Positions 48,255 through 54,993 of a DNA stretch of 64,000 bases are shown in pieces (position 1 is the first letter of the stretch; each line of letters begins with the position of its first letter). Location: contig NZ_FNWJ01000002.1 of the NCBI RefSeq assembly GCF_900108055.1, positions 444,382 through 508,381 of the forward strand, in the 5' to 3' direction. A model generated the notes under the pieces. The model made no database searches and was not told where the DNA came from. It saw only the letters and a list, made by a program, of their open reading frames with translations. The translations under genes and the position numbers were made by a program. The DNA is from Thermoleophilum album. GTDB lineage: Bacteria; Actinomycetota; Thermoleophilia; Solirubrobacterales; Thermoleophilaceae.

Positions 48255-49374
48255 CGTCGCCGCGCCCGATCGTGATCGCACCCGACTCCTCCAGTTTGCG
48301 CACCACCGCGACGATGCGCGCCTGCGCTTCCTCCACCACCGAGCGCCGTTGCGGTGGCTGGAGCTCCATCTCCTCGCGCAGGATCTCCTGCGCCCGCTGC
48401 GAGAGGTTGCGCATGATCTTGTCCCTCACCTCTTCGCTGACGCCCCGCAAAGCGAGGGGCAGGTCGGCCTGGTCAACCTCCTTCAGCACCAGCTGCAGCG
48501 CGCGGTCGTCGAGCTTGACGATGTCCTCGAACACGAACAGCAGGTCCCGCACCTGCTGCGCGAGTTCGGGATCCTGTTCACCCAGACGCTCGAGCACGTT
48601 GCGCTCGGTGGCACGGTCGGCGCTGTTGAGGATCTGCGCCAGCGACTTGACGCCGCCCGCTTCCTCGTAGCCGCTGCCGATCACGCTCGAGAGCTTCATG
48701 CGCATGACGGTCTCGACCTCGCGCACGACGTCCGGGTTGGTCTCGGTCATCGCGGCGATCCGGCGCGCGACCTCCGCCTGCAAGTTCGGCTCGAAACGCG
48801 CCAAGACCTTTGCCGCCAGCGCCGTGTCAAGGTTGGCGACGACCACCGCGATCGTCTGGGGACGCTCGTTCTGCAGGAACGCGGCGATTTGCTCGGGCGG
48901 GGTGCGGCGCAAAAACTCGAACTGGGGGTGCTGTGCGCCGGCGGTGACGCGCGCGATGATCTCCTGCGCCCGCTCGGCACCGAGCGACTGCTCGAGCACC
49001 GCCTGCGCAAAGTCGATGCCCCCCTCGACCACGAAGCGCTGAGCGGCCGCGTTCTCCTCAACCTCGCGCCAGATCTGCTCGATCGCCTCCGGCGGGACCC
49101 CGCGGAGCTTGCCGATTTCCACCGTTAGCTGCTCGACCTCGTACTCGCTGAGGTGGCTCATCACCTGCGCCGCCCGTTCGGGTCCGAGGCTGACGAGGAA
49201 GGCTGCGGCCTTGCGCACCCCGCGTAGCGTTGGCGCGGACCGGCCGCGGCCGCTCGCGGCCGCGCGCGTCGGCTCGGGAACCGGCGGTGGCGGCGACGCC
49301 GCCTGCGGCTCCTCATCGAGCAGCACGGCGCTCGCGTCGGCGGGCGACGGGCCGTTGGCTGCGGTCTCGCTCAT
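48238..49374 (-). CDS. fliG: Flagellar motor switch protein FliG
   Basis: A 378-residue rotor protein with a 50-residue Ala/Pro-rich extension before the FliG core. RKAAAFLVSLGPERAAQVMSHL, EFLRRTPPEQIAAFLQNERPQTIAVVVANL and SLAQILNSADRATERNVLERL (in pieces) are typical. The torque helix is DIVKLDDRALQLVLKEVDQADLPLALRG (in pieces), with charged residues facing MotA. Confidence 0.96.
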   Translation of the reverse strand: MSETAANGPSPADASAVLLDEEPQAASPPPPVPEPTRAAASGRGRSAPTLRGVRKAAAFLVSLGPERAAQVMSHLSEYEVEQLTVEIGKLRGVPPEAIEQIWREVEENAAAQRFVVEGGIDFAQAVLEQSLGAERAQEIIARVTAGAQHPQFEFLRRTPPEQIAAFLQNERPQTIAVVVANLDTALAAKVLARFEPNLQAEVARRIAAMTETNPDVVREVETVMRMKLSSVIGSGYEEAGGVKSLAQILNSADRATERNVLERLGEQDPELAQQVRDLLFVFEDIVKLDDRALQLVLKEVDQADLPLALRGVSEEVRDKIMRNLSQRAQEILREEMELQPPQRRSVVEEAQARIVAVVRKLEESGAITIGRGDDDLVT

Positions 49375-49393
49375 CGTCGCTGCTTGTCACCTC

Positions 49394-50953
49394 TCAGCTC
49401 TCGCGCATCCAGGCGCGAACCTGCTGTGCCAGGCGGTCGGGCTGCTCGTCAGCCAGTCGCTCGACGTCCGTGCGGTGGGCGGAGCTCTCGTAGCCGCCGC
49501 TCGCACCGACCGGCTCGCGCTGCTGCACCGGGCCCGCGGCGACGGCCGGCATCACGCTCGTCGGCTGCTCTTCGGGGCGCATCGCCTCGAGCTCCGCGAG
49601 GCGGCGGGGGGCCGTGATCTCGCGCAGCCAGACGGGGTCGGCCAGCTGCTCCTGCTCACGACGACGGAGCTGGCGGACAACAAAGAACAGGAAGGCGAGC
49701 GCAGCGAGCCCGAGGGCGAGCCACTTGAGGTAACCGAGGGCGTCGCCGATCGGCGATCCCGCGGGCGCTTGCGCGGGCGCGAAGCGGACGCGACTGACGG
49801 TCAGCTGGTCGCCGCGTTTGGGATCGATGCCCGCGGCCGCCGCTACCGCTTGCTGGAGGGCGCGCACCGAGGCCGGCGGCACCGACGTGTCGAGCACCAG
49901 CGCCACGCTCTGACGGCGGATCGTTCCCGGCGCGACACGGCGTCGCTCGACCGTCTTGCTGACACCGAAGTCGGTTTGTTCGTTGCGCCGCCGGTAGTTC
50001 GATCCGGCGCCGGCGCCGACACCTTGCTGGGCGAACGTCGGGATGTTGCCGCCGGTGCCGGCGACGCCACCGGCGCCACCACCACCCTGCAGCTGTTCCT
50101 GCTCGACCGTGCGTCGCAGCGGCGTGCCTTGGCGCGCGTAGATCAGCTTCTCCTGGGTGGTGTGATCGACGTCGAGGTCGGAGCTCACCTGCACCTGGCC
50201 CTTACCGGGACCGATCGTGCGCGTCAGCAGCGCGTTCAGTCGCGTCTCGAGCTCCTGGTCGTAGCGCGCCTCGGCGGCCTGCTTGCTGGCCTCGCCGGCG
50301 CCGTCGCCGCCGGCCTGCGGCCACAGGAGCTGTCCGCTGGAGTCGGTGATGGTGACGTCGTTGGGGTTCAGACCCTCGACGCTGGCCGCCACCAGCCGCG
50401 CCATCCCGCGCACCGCCTGAGGGTCGAGGCCGCCGACGTTCCCCGAGATGACCACTGCCGCGGTCGGTTTCTGGCGGTTGTCGACGAACAGCCGGTCTTG
50501 CGGAAGGGTCAGTTGCACTTGCGCTGAGCTGACGCCGTCAATCTGCTCGAGGGCGCGCGCGATCTCGCCCTCGAGGGCGCGCTGGTAGGCGACTCGCTGC
50601 TGGAAGTCGCTGGCTCCCAGCTTTTGCTTGTCGAGCAGCTCGAAGCCGGGCTGCGAGCGTCCCGGCAGCCCTGCCTGGGCGAGCGCGACCCGCGCCTCTG
50701 CGGTCTTGCTGGAGTCGACGGCCAGCGCCGTTCCGTTGTTCTCGAGCTTGTAGGCGATCCCGTGCTGGTCGAGGGCGGCGGTGACCTTGCCGGTCTCCGC
50801 GGGGTCGAGTCCGGTGAGCATCGTCGTATAGCTGGTGCGCGCGACCAGCGAGTAGAGCAGGAAGGCGACCGCCAGAATTGCCCCGACGGACACGATGATC
50901 CCGAGCCTGCCCCGCAGGTCGGTGTTACGGAGAAGTTGCAGCCGGTCGCCCAT
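49394..50953 (-). CDS. fliF: Flagellar MS-ring protein FliF
   Basis: A 519-residue membrane-ring protein. The first membrane helix is at about 17-36. The ring-building motifs include TMLTGLDPAETGKVTAAL, RSQPGFELLDKQKLGASDFQQRVAYQRALEGEIARAL (in pieces) and VTITDSSGQLLW. The second helix is near 420-440. The short cytoplasmic tail after it should bind FliG. Confidence 0.96.
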   Translation of the reverse strand: MGDRLQLLRNTDLRGRLGIIVSVGAILAVAFLLYSLVARTSYTTMLTGLDPAETGKVTAALDQHGIAYKLENNGTALAVDSSKTAEARVALAQAGLPGRSQPGFELLDKQKLGASDFQQRVAYQRALEGEIARALEQIDGVSSAQVQLTLPQDRLFVDNRQKPTAAVVISGNVGGLDPQAVRGMARLVAASVEGLNPNDVTITDSSGQLLWPQAGGDGAGEASKQAAEARYDQELETRLNALLTRTIGPGKGQVQVSSDLDVDHTTQEKLIYARQGTPLRRTVEQEQLQGGGGAGGVAGTGGNIPTFAQQGVGAGAGSNYRRRNEQTDFGVSKTVERRRVAPGTIRRQSVALVLDTSVPPASVRALQQAVAAAAGIDPKRGDQLTVSRVRFAPAQAPAGSPIGDALGYLKWLALGLAALAFLFFVVRQLRRREQEQLADPVWLREITAPRRLAELEAMRPEEQPTSVMPAVAAGPVQQREPVGASGGYESSAHRTDVERLADEQPDRLAQQVRAWMRES

Positions 50954-50971
50954 CGCTCAAATGCGCTGCTG

Positions 50972-51286
50972 CTAGACCTGCGTCCTGAAGATCTCCTGGT
51001 AGGCCTCGACCGCCTTGTTGCGCACCTGGTTGGCGAGCTGCATCGCGAGCTGCGCGCGCTCCACCGCCAGCACCACCGCGGTCGGGTCTTGCGCCTCGCC
51101 GGCGGCGAGTGCCGCCGCCTGTTCGGAGGCCCGCTGCTGGGAGGCGTCGAGGCCGGCAAGCGCACGTTCCAAGGCACTGGCGAAGCCTTGGTTCGGGGCG
51201 CTCGTGTCGAGCCGTGCCTCTGGGCCGAGTCCCCCGATAGCGGGGATCGACCACTCGCTCGCCTGGATCGGTCCGGGCACGCTCAC
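50972..51286 (-). CDS. fliE: Flagellar rod-MS ring junction protein FliE
   Basis: A 104-residue protein with FASALERALAGLDASQQRASEQAAALAAG and AVVLAVERAQLAMQLANQVRNKAVEAYQEIFRTQV (in pieces); the C-terminal AVEAYQEI..MQ-like end is diagnostic. It links FliF to the proximal rod. GTGA overlap with flgC. Confidence 0.93.
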   Translation of the reverse strand: MSVPGPIQASEWSIPAIGGLGPEARLDTSAPNQGFASALERALAGLDASQQRASEQAAALAAGEAQDPTAVVLAVERAQLAMQLANQVRNKAVEAYQEIFRTQV

Positions 51287-51720
51287 CGCAGTAGTTCGAG
51301 GGTGCGCGTGAACATCTGCTTGGCGGTTTGCATCGACGTGACGTTGGCGTCGTAAGCGCGCGAGGCGGTGATCAGGTCGACGAGCTCCGCCACCGGGTTG
51401 ACGTTCGGCATCCGCACATAACCGCGAGCGTCGGCGTCAGGGTGGCCGGGGTCGTAGACCAGACGTCCCGGTGAGGGGTCGGCGACGATGCCCGCGACCT
51501 CGACGCCGGCCGGTCTCAGCGACGCAAGGCTACGGCCGAGCACCGCCGCGAAGGTGCCCTCGCCAGCTGACCGCAGCAAAACCAGCTTGCGGCGGTAGGG
51601 ACCGCCGCCGCTGGCGCGCGTCGACTCGGCGTTGGCGAGGTTGTCGGCGGCCACGTCCATCCGCACGCGCTCAGCGGTGAGGGCGCTGCCGGCCACATCG
51701 ATCGCGTCGAAAAGCCCCAT
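51283..51720 (-). CDS. flgC: Proximal rod protein FlgC
   Basis: A 145-residue rod protein: LFDAIDVAGSALTAERVRMDVAADNLANAESTRA (in pieces), YVRMPNVNPVAELVDLITASRAYDANVTSMQ and a C-terminal TLELLR. I chose the ATG at 51718-51720, which has AGGAGGTGA 8 bases upstream; the longer in-frame start has no support. It follows flgB by 58 bases. Confidence 0.95.
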   Translation of the reverse strand: MGLFDAIDVAGSALTAERVRMDVAADNLANAESTRASGGGPYRRKLVLLRSAGEGTFAAVLGRSLASLRPAGVEVAGIVADPSPGRLVYDPGHPDADARGYVRMPNVNPVAELVDLITASRAYDANVTSMQTAKQMFTRTLELLR

Positions 51721-51778
51721 CTCGGCGGTCACCTCCTGCTCTCGGCCGCACACCGGCGGTCGGCGCTCGCGACGTCGT

Positions 51779-52132
51779 TCACCGCACCACCCCCATCGCC
51801 GTCTCGAGGATCGAGATCCGCGCGCGCGCGACGCGCACCAAAGCCTCGAAGTCGAGACCGTTCTTGGCGATCTCGGCGGCTTCGCGGTCCGGGTCGACGG
51901 TGTTGCCGTCGGCCCGCATCGGCCCCGCGGCGGCGAAGGTCGGTGCGAACTGCACGTTCTCGGGATCGCCCGCCGCGAGCGCAGCGCGCAGGGCAGCGTG
52001 GAAGTCGAGGTCGCGGCGCTGGTAGCCGGGCGTGTTGACGTTCGCGAGGTTCGAGGCGAGCAGCCCCTGGCGCAGCGACGCCCCGCGGATCGCTGCCTCT
52101 AGCGCTGTTTGGGTGAGGTCGAAGAGCTGCAT
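51779..52132 (-). CDS. flgB: Proximal rod protein FlgB
   Basis: A 117-residue rod protein, first gene of the main run: ALEAAIRGASLRQGLLASNLANVNTPGYQRRDLDF (in pieces), GNTVDPDREAAEIAKNGLDFEALV. A sigma-28-like promoter lies 31-58 bases upstream. The order flgB-flgC-fliE-fliF-fliG-fliH-fliI follows. Confidence 0.95.
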   Translation of the reverse strand: MQLFDLTQTALEAAIRGASLRQGLLASNLANVNTPGYQRRDLDFHAALRAALAAGDPENVQFAPTFAAAGPMRADGNTVDPDREAAEIAKNGLDFEALVRVARARISILETAMGVVR

Positions 52133-52163
52133 CCCGGACGGAGCTCGAGGACGGACGCCCCGG

Positions 52164-52190
52164 TATTCGCCGGGTCGCCGCGCGACTTGA
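52164..52190 (-). promoter_or_regulatory. Sigma-28-like promoter of the flgB operon
   Basis: Minus strand: GCCTCAAGTC (TCAA at 52190-52187), 15-base spacer, GGCGAATA (52171-52164), then CCGGGGCGTCCGTCCT. It lies in the 102-base gap between the fliT-like gene and flgB. The same downstream GGGCGTCCGTCCT follows the fliO box. A sigma-28-type box in front of rod and export genes is unusual, since these are normally class I/II genes. Confidence 0.75.
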
Positions 52191-52234
52191 GGCGGCGCGG
52201 CGTCGCCGCCGCTAGCGAACGGTGGTGCGCGCCG

Positions 52235-52552
52235 TCAGGCGCGGGCCTCGAGCGCCGACGCCTGCGCGACCGGCGTGTAGGCGCCGTGCAGGCGGCGTGC
52301 GCGCGCGATCAGCTGGAGCTCGCCTGCCAGGCGGCCCCGCTGCGCTTCCACCACCCGCAGCGTGGCGGCCTGTAGGGCGCAAGCGGCGTGCAGTGCCCGC
52401 ACGCTGCCAGCACTAGCGGCCGTCGCCGGTGCGGCGGGCGCGCTGCGCCACGCTTCGAGTTCGCGCAGGGCGTGCAGCAACGCCTCCCCGTCGCCGCGTA
52501 GCGCCGCGTCGTAGGCGCGCTCCCAGAGAGCGACCAGCGTATCGGGGTTCAC
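52235..52552 (-). CDS. FliT-like export chaperone
   Basis: A 105-residue helical protein, last of flaG-fliD-fliS-(this). Its N-terminal LVALWERAYDAALRGDGEALLHALRELEAWRS and the C-terminal AAQRGRLAGELQLIARARRLHGAY-like helix (in pieces) fit the small, variable FliT type. Size and position make FliT, the FliD chaperone, the best guess. The GTG overlaps the fliS stop (GTGA). Confidence 0.55.
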   Translation of the reverse strand: MNPDTLVALWERAYDAALRGDGEALLHALRELEAWRSAPAAPATAASAGSVRALHAACALQAATLRVVEAQRGRLAGELQLIARARRLHGAYTPVAQASALEARA

Positions 52553-52974
52553 GCCCGCAGCGCCCCGCTGGCCGTCGCCTCGCCAGCCGCTGCGGGCGGC
52601 GCAGCGGCCTTGGCAGCCTCCGCGAACGCGTCGCGCAGCTCGCCGAGCCAACCGGCGACGCGCGCTACGCCATCACCGTCGCGGGCGATCCGCGCCTGCG
52701 CCAACTGCCGCTTGCAGAAAACGTAGATCGCTTGCAGCCGCTCGGCGATCTCCCCTTGTCGCAGGTCGAGGGTGGCGAGCAGCTCGTCGATGATCGCTTC
52801 GGCCCTCCCTAGGTGGCTGTGAAAGCCGGCCAGGTCACCCCGTTCGAGGTCGCTGCGGGCCCTGGTCAAGAAGCGGACGGCGCCTTCGAACAGCATGACC
52901 ACCAGGCGTTCTGGCGGCGCGGTGAGGATCTCTTGCTCCCGATAGGAGCGAGCGCTCGCATAGGGCGGCTTCAC
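52549..52974 (-). CDS. fliS: Flagellin export chaperone FliS
   Basis: A 141-residue four-helix chaperone: SYREQEILTAPPERLVVMLFEGAVRFLTRA (in pieces), GFHSHLGRAEAIIDELLATLDLRQGEIA, with the family LYxYxxxQL region as LQAIYVFCKRQLAQA. It binds flagellin until export. I chose the GTG at 52972-52974. No clear Shine-Dalgarno sequence is seen. Confidence 0.9.
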   Translation of the reverse strand: MKPPYASARSYREQEILTAPPERLVVMLFEGAVRFLTRARSDLERGDLAGFHSHLGRAEAIIDELLATLDLRQGEIAERLQAIYVFCKRQLAQARIARDGDGVARVAGWLGELRDAFAEAAKAAAPPAAAGEATASGALRA

Positions 52975-53110
52975 GCCCCGGTGATCGGCGCGCCGCGCGT
53001 GGCGTTTAGGCGAACGACGTCGGCTTCGCAGCAACGCGCCCGCAAGCGGACGGTGAGCGCCGAGCTACGGTCGCCAAAAAAAAGATGCTGCGAGCCGAGC
53101 CAGCGGTCGC

Positions 53111-54490
53111 CTAGGAACGCTGCGATCCGAGCAGACCGTTGAGCTGCGATTGCAGCCACGACCCCTGCGACTGCACAGCCGCGAGCGCCTGCTCCATCGC
53201 CGTGAACTGGGCCCTCAGTTGCTGCTCACGGAGCTCGAGACGACGGTCGATCGCCGTCATCCGATCGCGCACGAAGCTGAGCTCCGCGTCGACGCCCGAC
53301 TGACGCTGGTCGAGCACCGCGCCCGGCCCGGCGTAGGCAGCGAGCGCATCCGCTAGTCGCTGTGACACACCACCGCTGCCGGTGAGCGCACCGAGGAGCC
53401 GCTGCACGCCCTGTGGATCGGCGTCGAAGGCGGCGTCGAAGGCTGCCTCGTCGAAGCGCAGCTTGCCGGCAACGGCGTCGGGCGAGGGCGTGCCGCTGCC
53501 GCTCGCGGCGCCCGTGGAGATGCCGATCTCCGCGAGTTCGTCGCGGTTCGTTGGCAAACCAGCGACCGGGTCGGCGATTAGCCGCCGTAGCGAGTCGAGC
53601 ATGTCGCGCAGCCCGGAGTCGGCGTACAGCGCCCCCTTGCGCGCGTCGGCCGTCGTGCGTGGGTCCTTGACCGGCGTTTCAGAGAGGTCGCTGCGCACCA
53701 GATCGACCAGCTGGTTGTAGGCGTCGACGAACGCCCGCAGGCGCTGTTTCACCGCGGCTCGGTCGACCGCCGGCGGCGAGACCGTGATCGTCACCGGCGT
53801 AGTGGGTGTAGTCGCCCGCAACTCGAGGACAACTCCGGCGATCACGTCGTCGACGCGGTTGCTCTGGCGCACGTAGCTGGTGCCATCGACGGTGAACTGC
53901 GCGTCCTGGGCCGGCCGCGCCGCGCTCGTGTCCTCAACAAGGAAGGAGGCGCTCGCCGTGAACGCCCCGCCGCTGCCGGTCGTGCGACTCGAGAGAACCA
54001 GCTTGCCTTGCACGACGACCGCGTAGACCGGCGCGTTGGCGTCGGCGTTGATCTGGGCGGCGAGCTGATCGGCGCTGGTACCCGCCGCCACCGTCGTCGT
54101 CCAAGAACCGATCGTCAGCGCCGAATCGCTGGACGGCGACGAGTAGCTGTAGGTGCGCTGCTCGGCGCGTGCCAACTGCGTGACGTTGACCTGGTAACCA
54201 CCCGGTCCGGCAGCGCCGTTCAAGGTCGCAGAGACAGTTTGGGCGTTACTGGACGTGACCGTTTGCACAGGCGCCCAGGTCGCGGCAGAGCGCAGCGCCT
54301 CGAGCGCGTCGCGCACCGCAATGACCCGCGCCTCCACTTGCCCGAGGGCCTGCTTGCGCGCGTCGAGACGCGCTTGTTGGAGCTCGAGCCGTGCGCGCGG
54401 CTGGCGCTCGATCGCCAGCAGCTGCTGGATGATCGAGTTCGTGTCGAGCCCGCTCGCGAGCCCGCCGAAGGTGAACAACGGTCCCGCCAT
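53111..54490 (-). CDS. fliD: Filament cap protein FliD
   Basis: A 459-residue cap protein. The N terminus is FTFGGLASGLDTNSIIQQLLAIERQP (in pieces). The middle has TSADQLAAQINADANAPVYAVVVQGKLVLSS, and the C-terminal coiled coil LSFVRDRMTAIDRRLELREQQLRAQFTAMEQALA carries ...QSQGSWLQSQL (in pieces). It folds flagellin at the filament tip. A run of eight A (53076-53083) lies in the 136-base gap after it. Confidence 0.95.
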   Translation of the reverse strand: MAGPLFTFGGLASGLDTNSIIQQLLAIERQPRARLELQQARLDARKQALGQVEARVIAVRDALEALRSAATWAPVQTVTSSNAQTVSATLNGAAGPGGYQVNVTQLARAEQRTYSYSSPSSDSALTIGSWTTTVAAGTSADQLAAQINADANAPVYAVVVQGKLVLSSRTTGSGGAFTASASFLVEDTSAARPAQDAQFTVDGTSYVRQSNRVDDVIAGVVLELRATTPTTPVTITVSPPAVDRAAVKQRLRAFVDAYNQLVDLVRSDLSETPVKDPRTTADARKGALYADSGLRDMLDSLRRLIADPVAGLPTNRDELAEIGISTGAASGSGTPSPDAVAGKLRFDEAAFDAAFDADPQGVQRLLGALTGSGGVSQRLADALAAYAGPGAVLDQRQSGVDAELSFVRDRMTAIDRRLELREQQLRAQFTAMEQALAAVQSQGSWLQSQLNGLLGSQRS

Positions 54491-54500
54491 CGCCGTTTCC

Positions 54501-54908
54501 CTAGGTTCGGCGCGGGCCGCCGAGACCGAGGTCCGGCGCGCTCGCCAGGTCGAGCGCGACGCTCGGCGGTACGCGGCGGATCAGGCGACCTTCGAGATCG
54601 CGCACTTCCACGACCACCCGGCCGGTCTGTTCGTCGACCAGGAAGTGCAGCTCGCGGCCGAGACCGCGCAGCTCCTCGAAGCGCGCGGACGCCGCCGCGA
54701 TCTCCGCGTGCACCTCGGTGGGAAGCGGCGTCACGTTCGAGGGCACGAGCGTTGCCGCGGGCTCGGAAGCCACGCGTTGCGGCTTGCGCTCCGCCTCCCG
54801 CGCCGCGTCCGCGTTGCTGGGCGCCCCGGCATCTTCGCGTTGTGGGCGCTCAGGAGCCACGAGCGGTGCGGGTGTGTGGGTGCTTGCTATGCGTGGGAGC
54901 GTGCTCAT
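54501..54908 (-). CDS. flaG: FlaG-family protein
   Basis: A 135-residue protein. The C-terminal half is the FlaG fold: LGRELHFLVDEQTGRVVVEVRDLEGRLIRRVPPS (in pieces). The N-terminal 60 residues are disordered. FlaG affects filament length in several bacteria and is commonly encoded just before fliD, as here. A consensus-like sigma-28 box precedes it, about 58 bases from the ATG. Confidence 0.88.
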   Translation of the reverse strand: MSTLPRIASTHTPAPLVAPERPQREDAGAPSNADAAREAERKPQRVASEPAATLVPSNVTPLPTEVHAEIAAASARFEELRGLGRELHFLVDEQTGRVVVEVRDLEGRLIRRVPPSVALDLASAPDLGLGGPRRT

Positions 54909-54966
54909 CGCCGACGCGCACGCGGGCGTCTGGTGGCCGACACCCGGGAGCGTGCTAGTGCCCGCC

Positions 54967-54993
54967 TAATCGGCGCGAGCGCGGGACCCTTTA
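54967..54993 (-). promoter_or_regulatory. Sigma-28-like promoter of flaG-fliD-fliS
   Basis: Minus strand: CCTAAAGG (TAAA at 54993-54990), 15-base spacer, GCCGATTA (54974-54967), then GGCGGG. This is the best match to TAAA-N15-GCCGATAA, with one mismatch. The -35 overlaps the stop codon of the upstream TPR glycosyltransferase gene. Confidence 0.82.

Noticed and set aside
53076-53110. Run of eight A (T on the minus strand) after fliD, a possible intrinsic terminator
   Set aside because: Only a four-base-pair stem with a 10-base loop precedes it. fliS continues on the same strand and has no promoter of its own that I can see.
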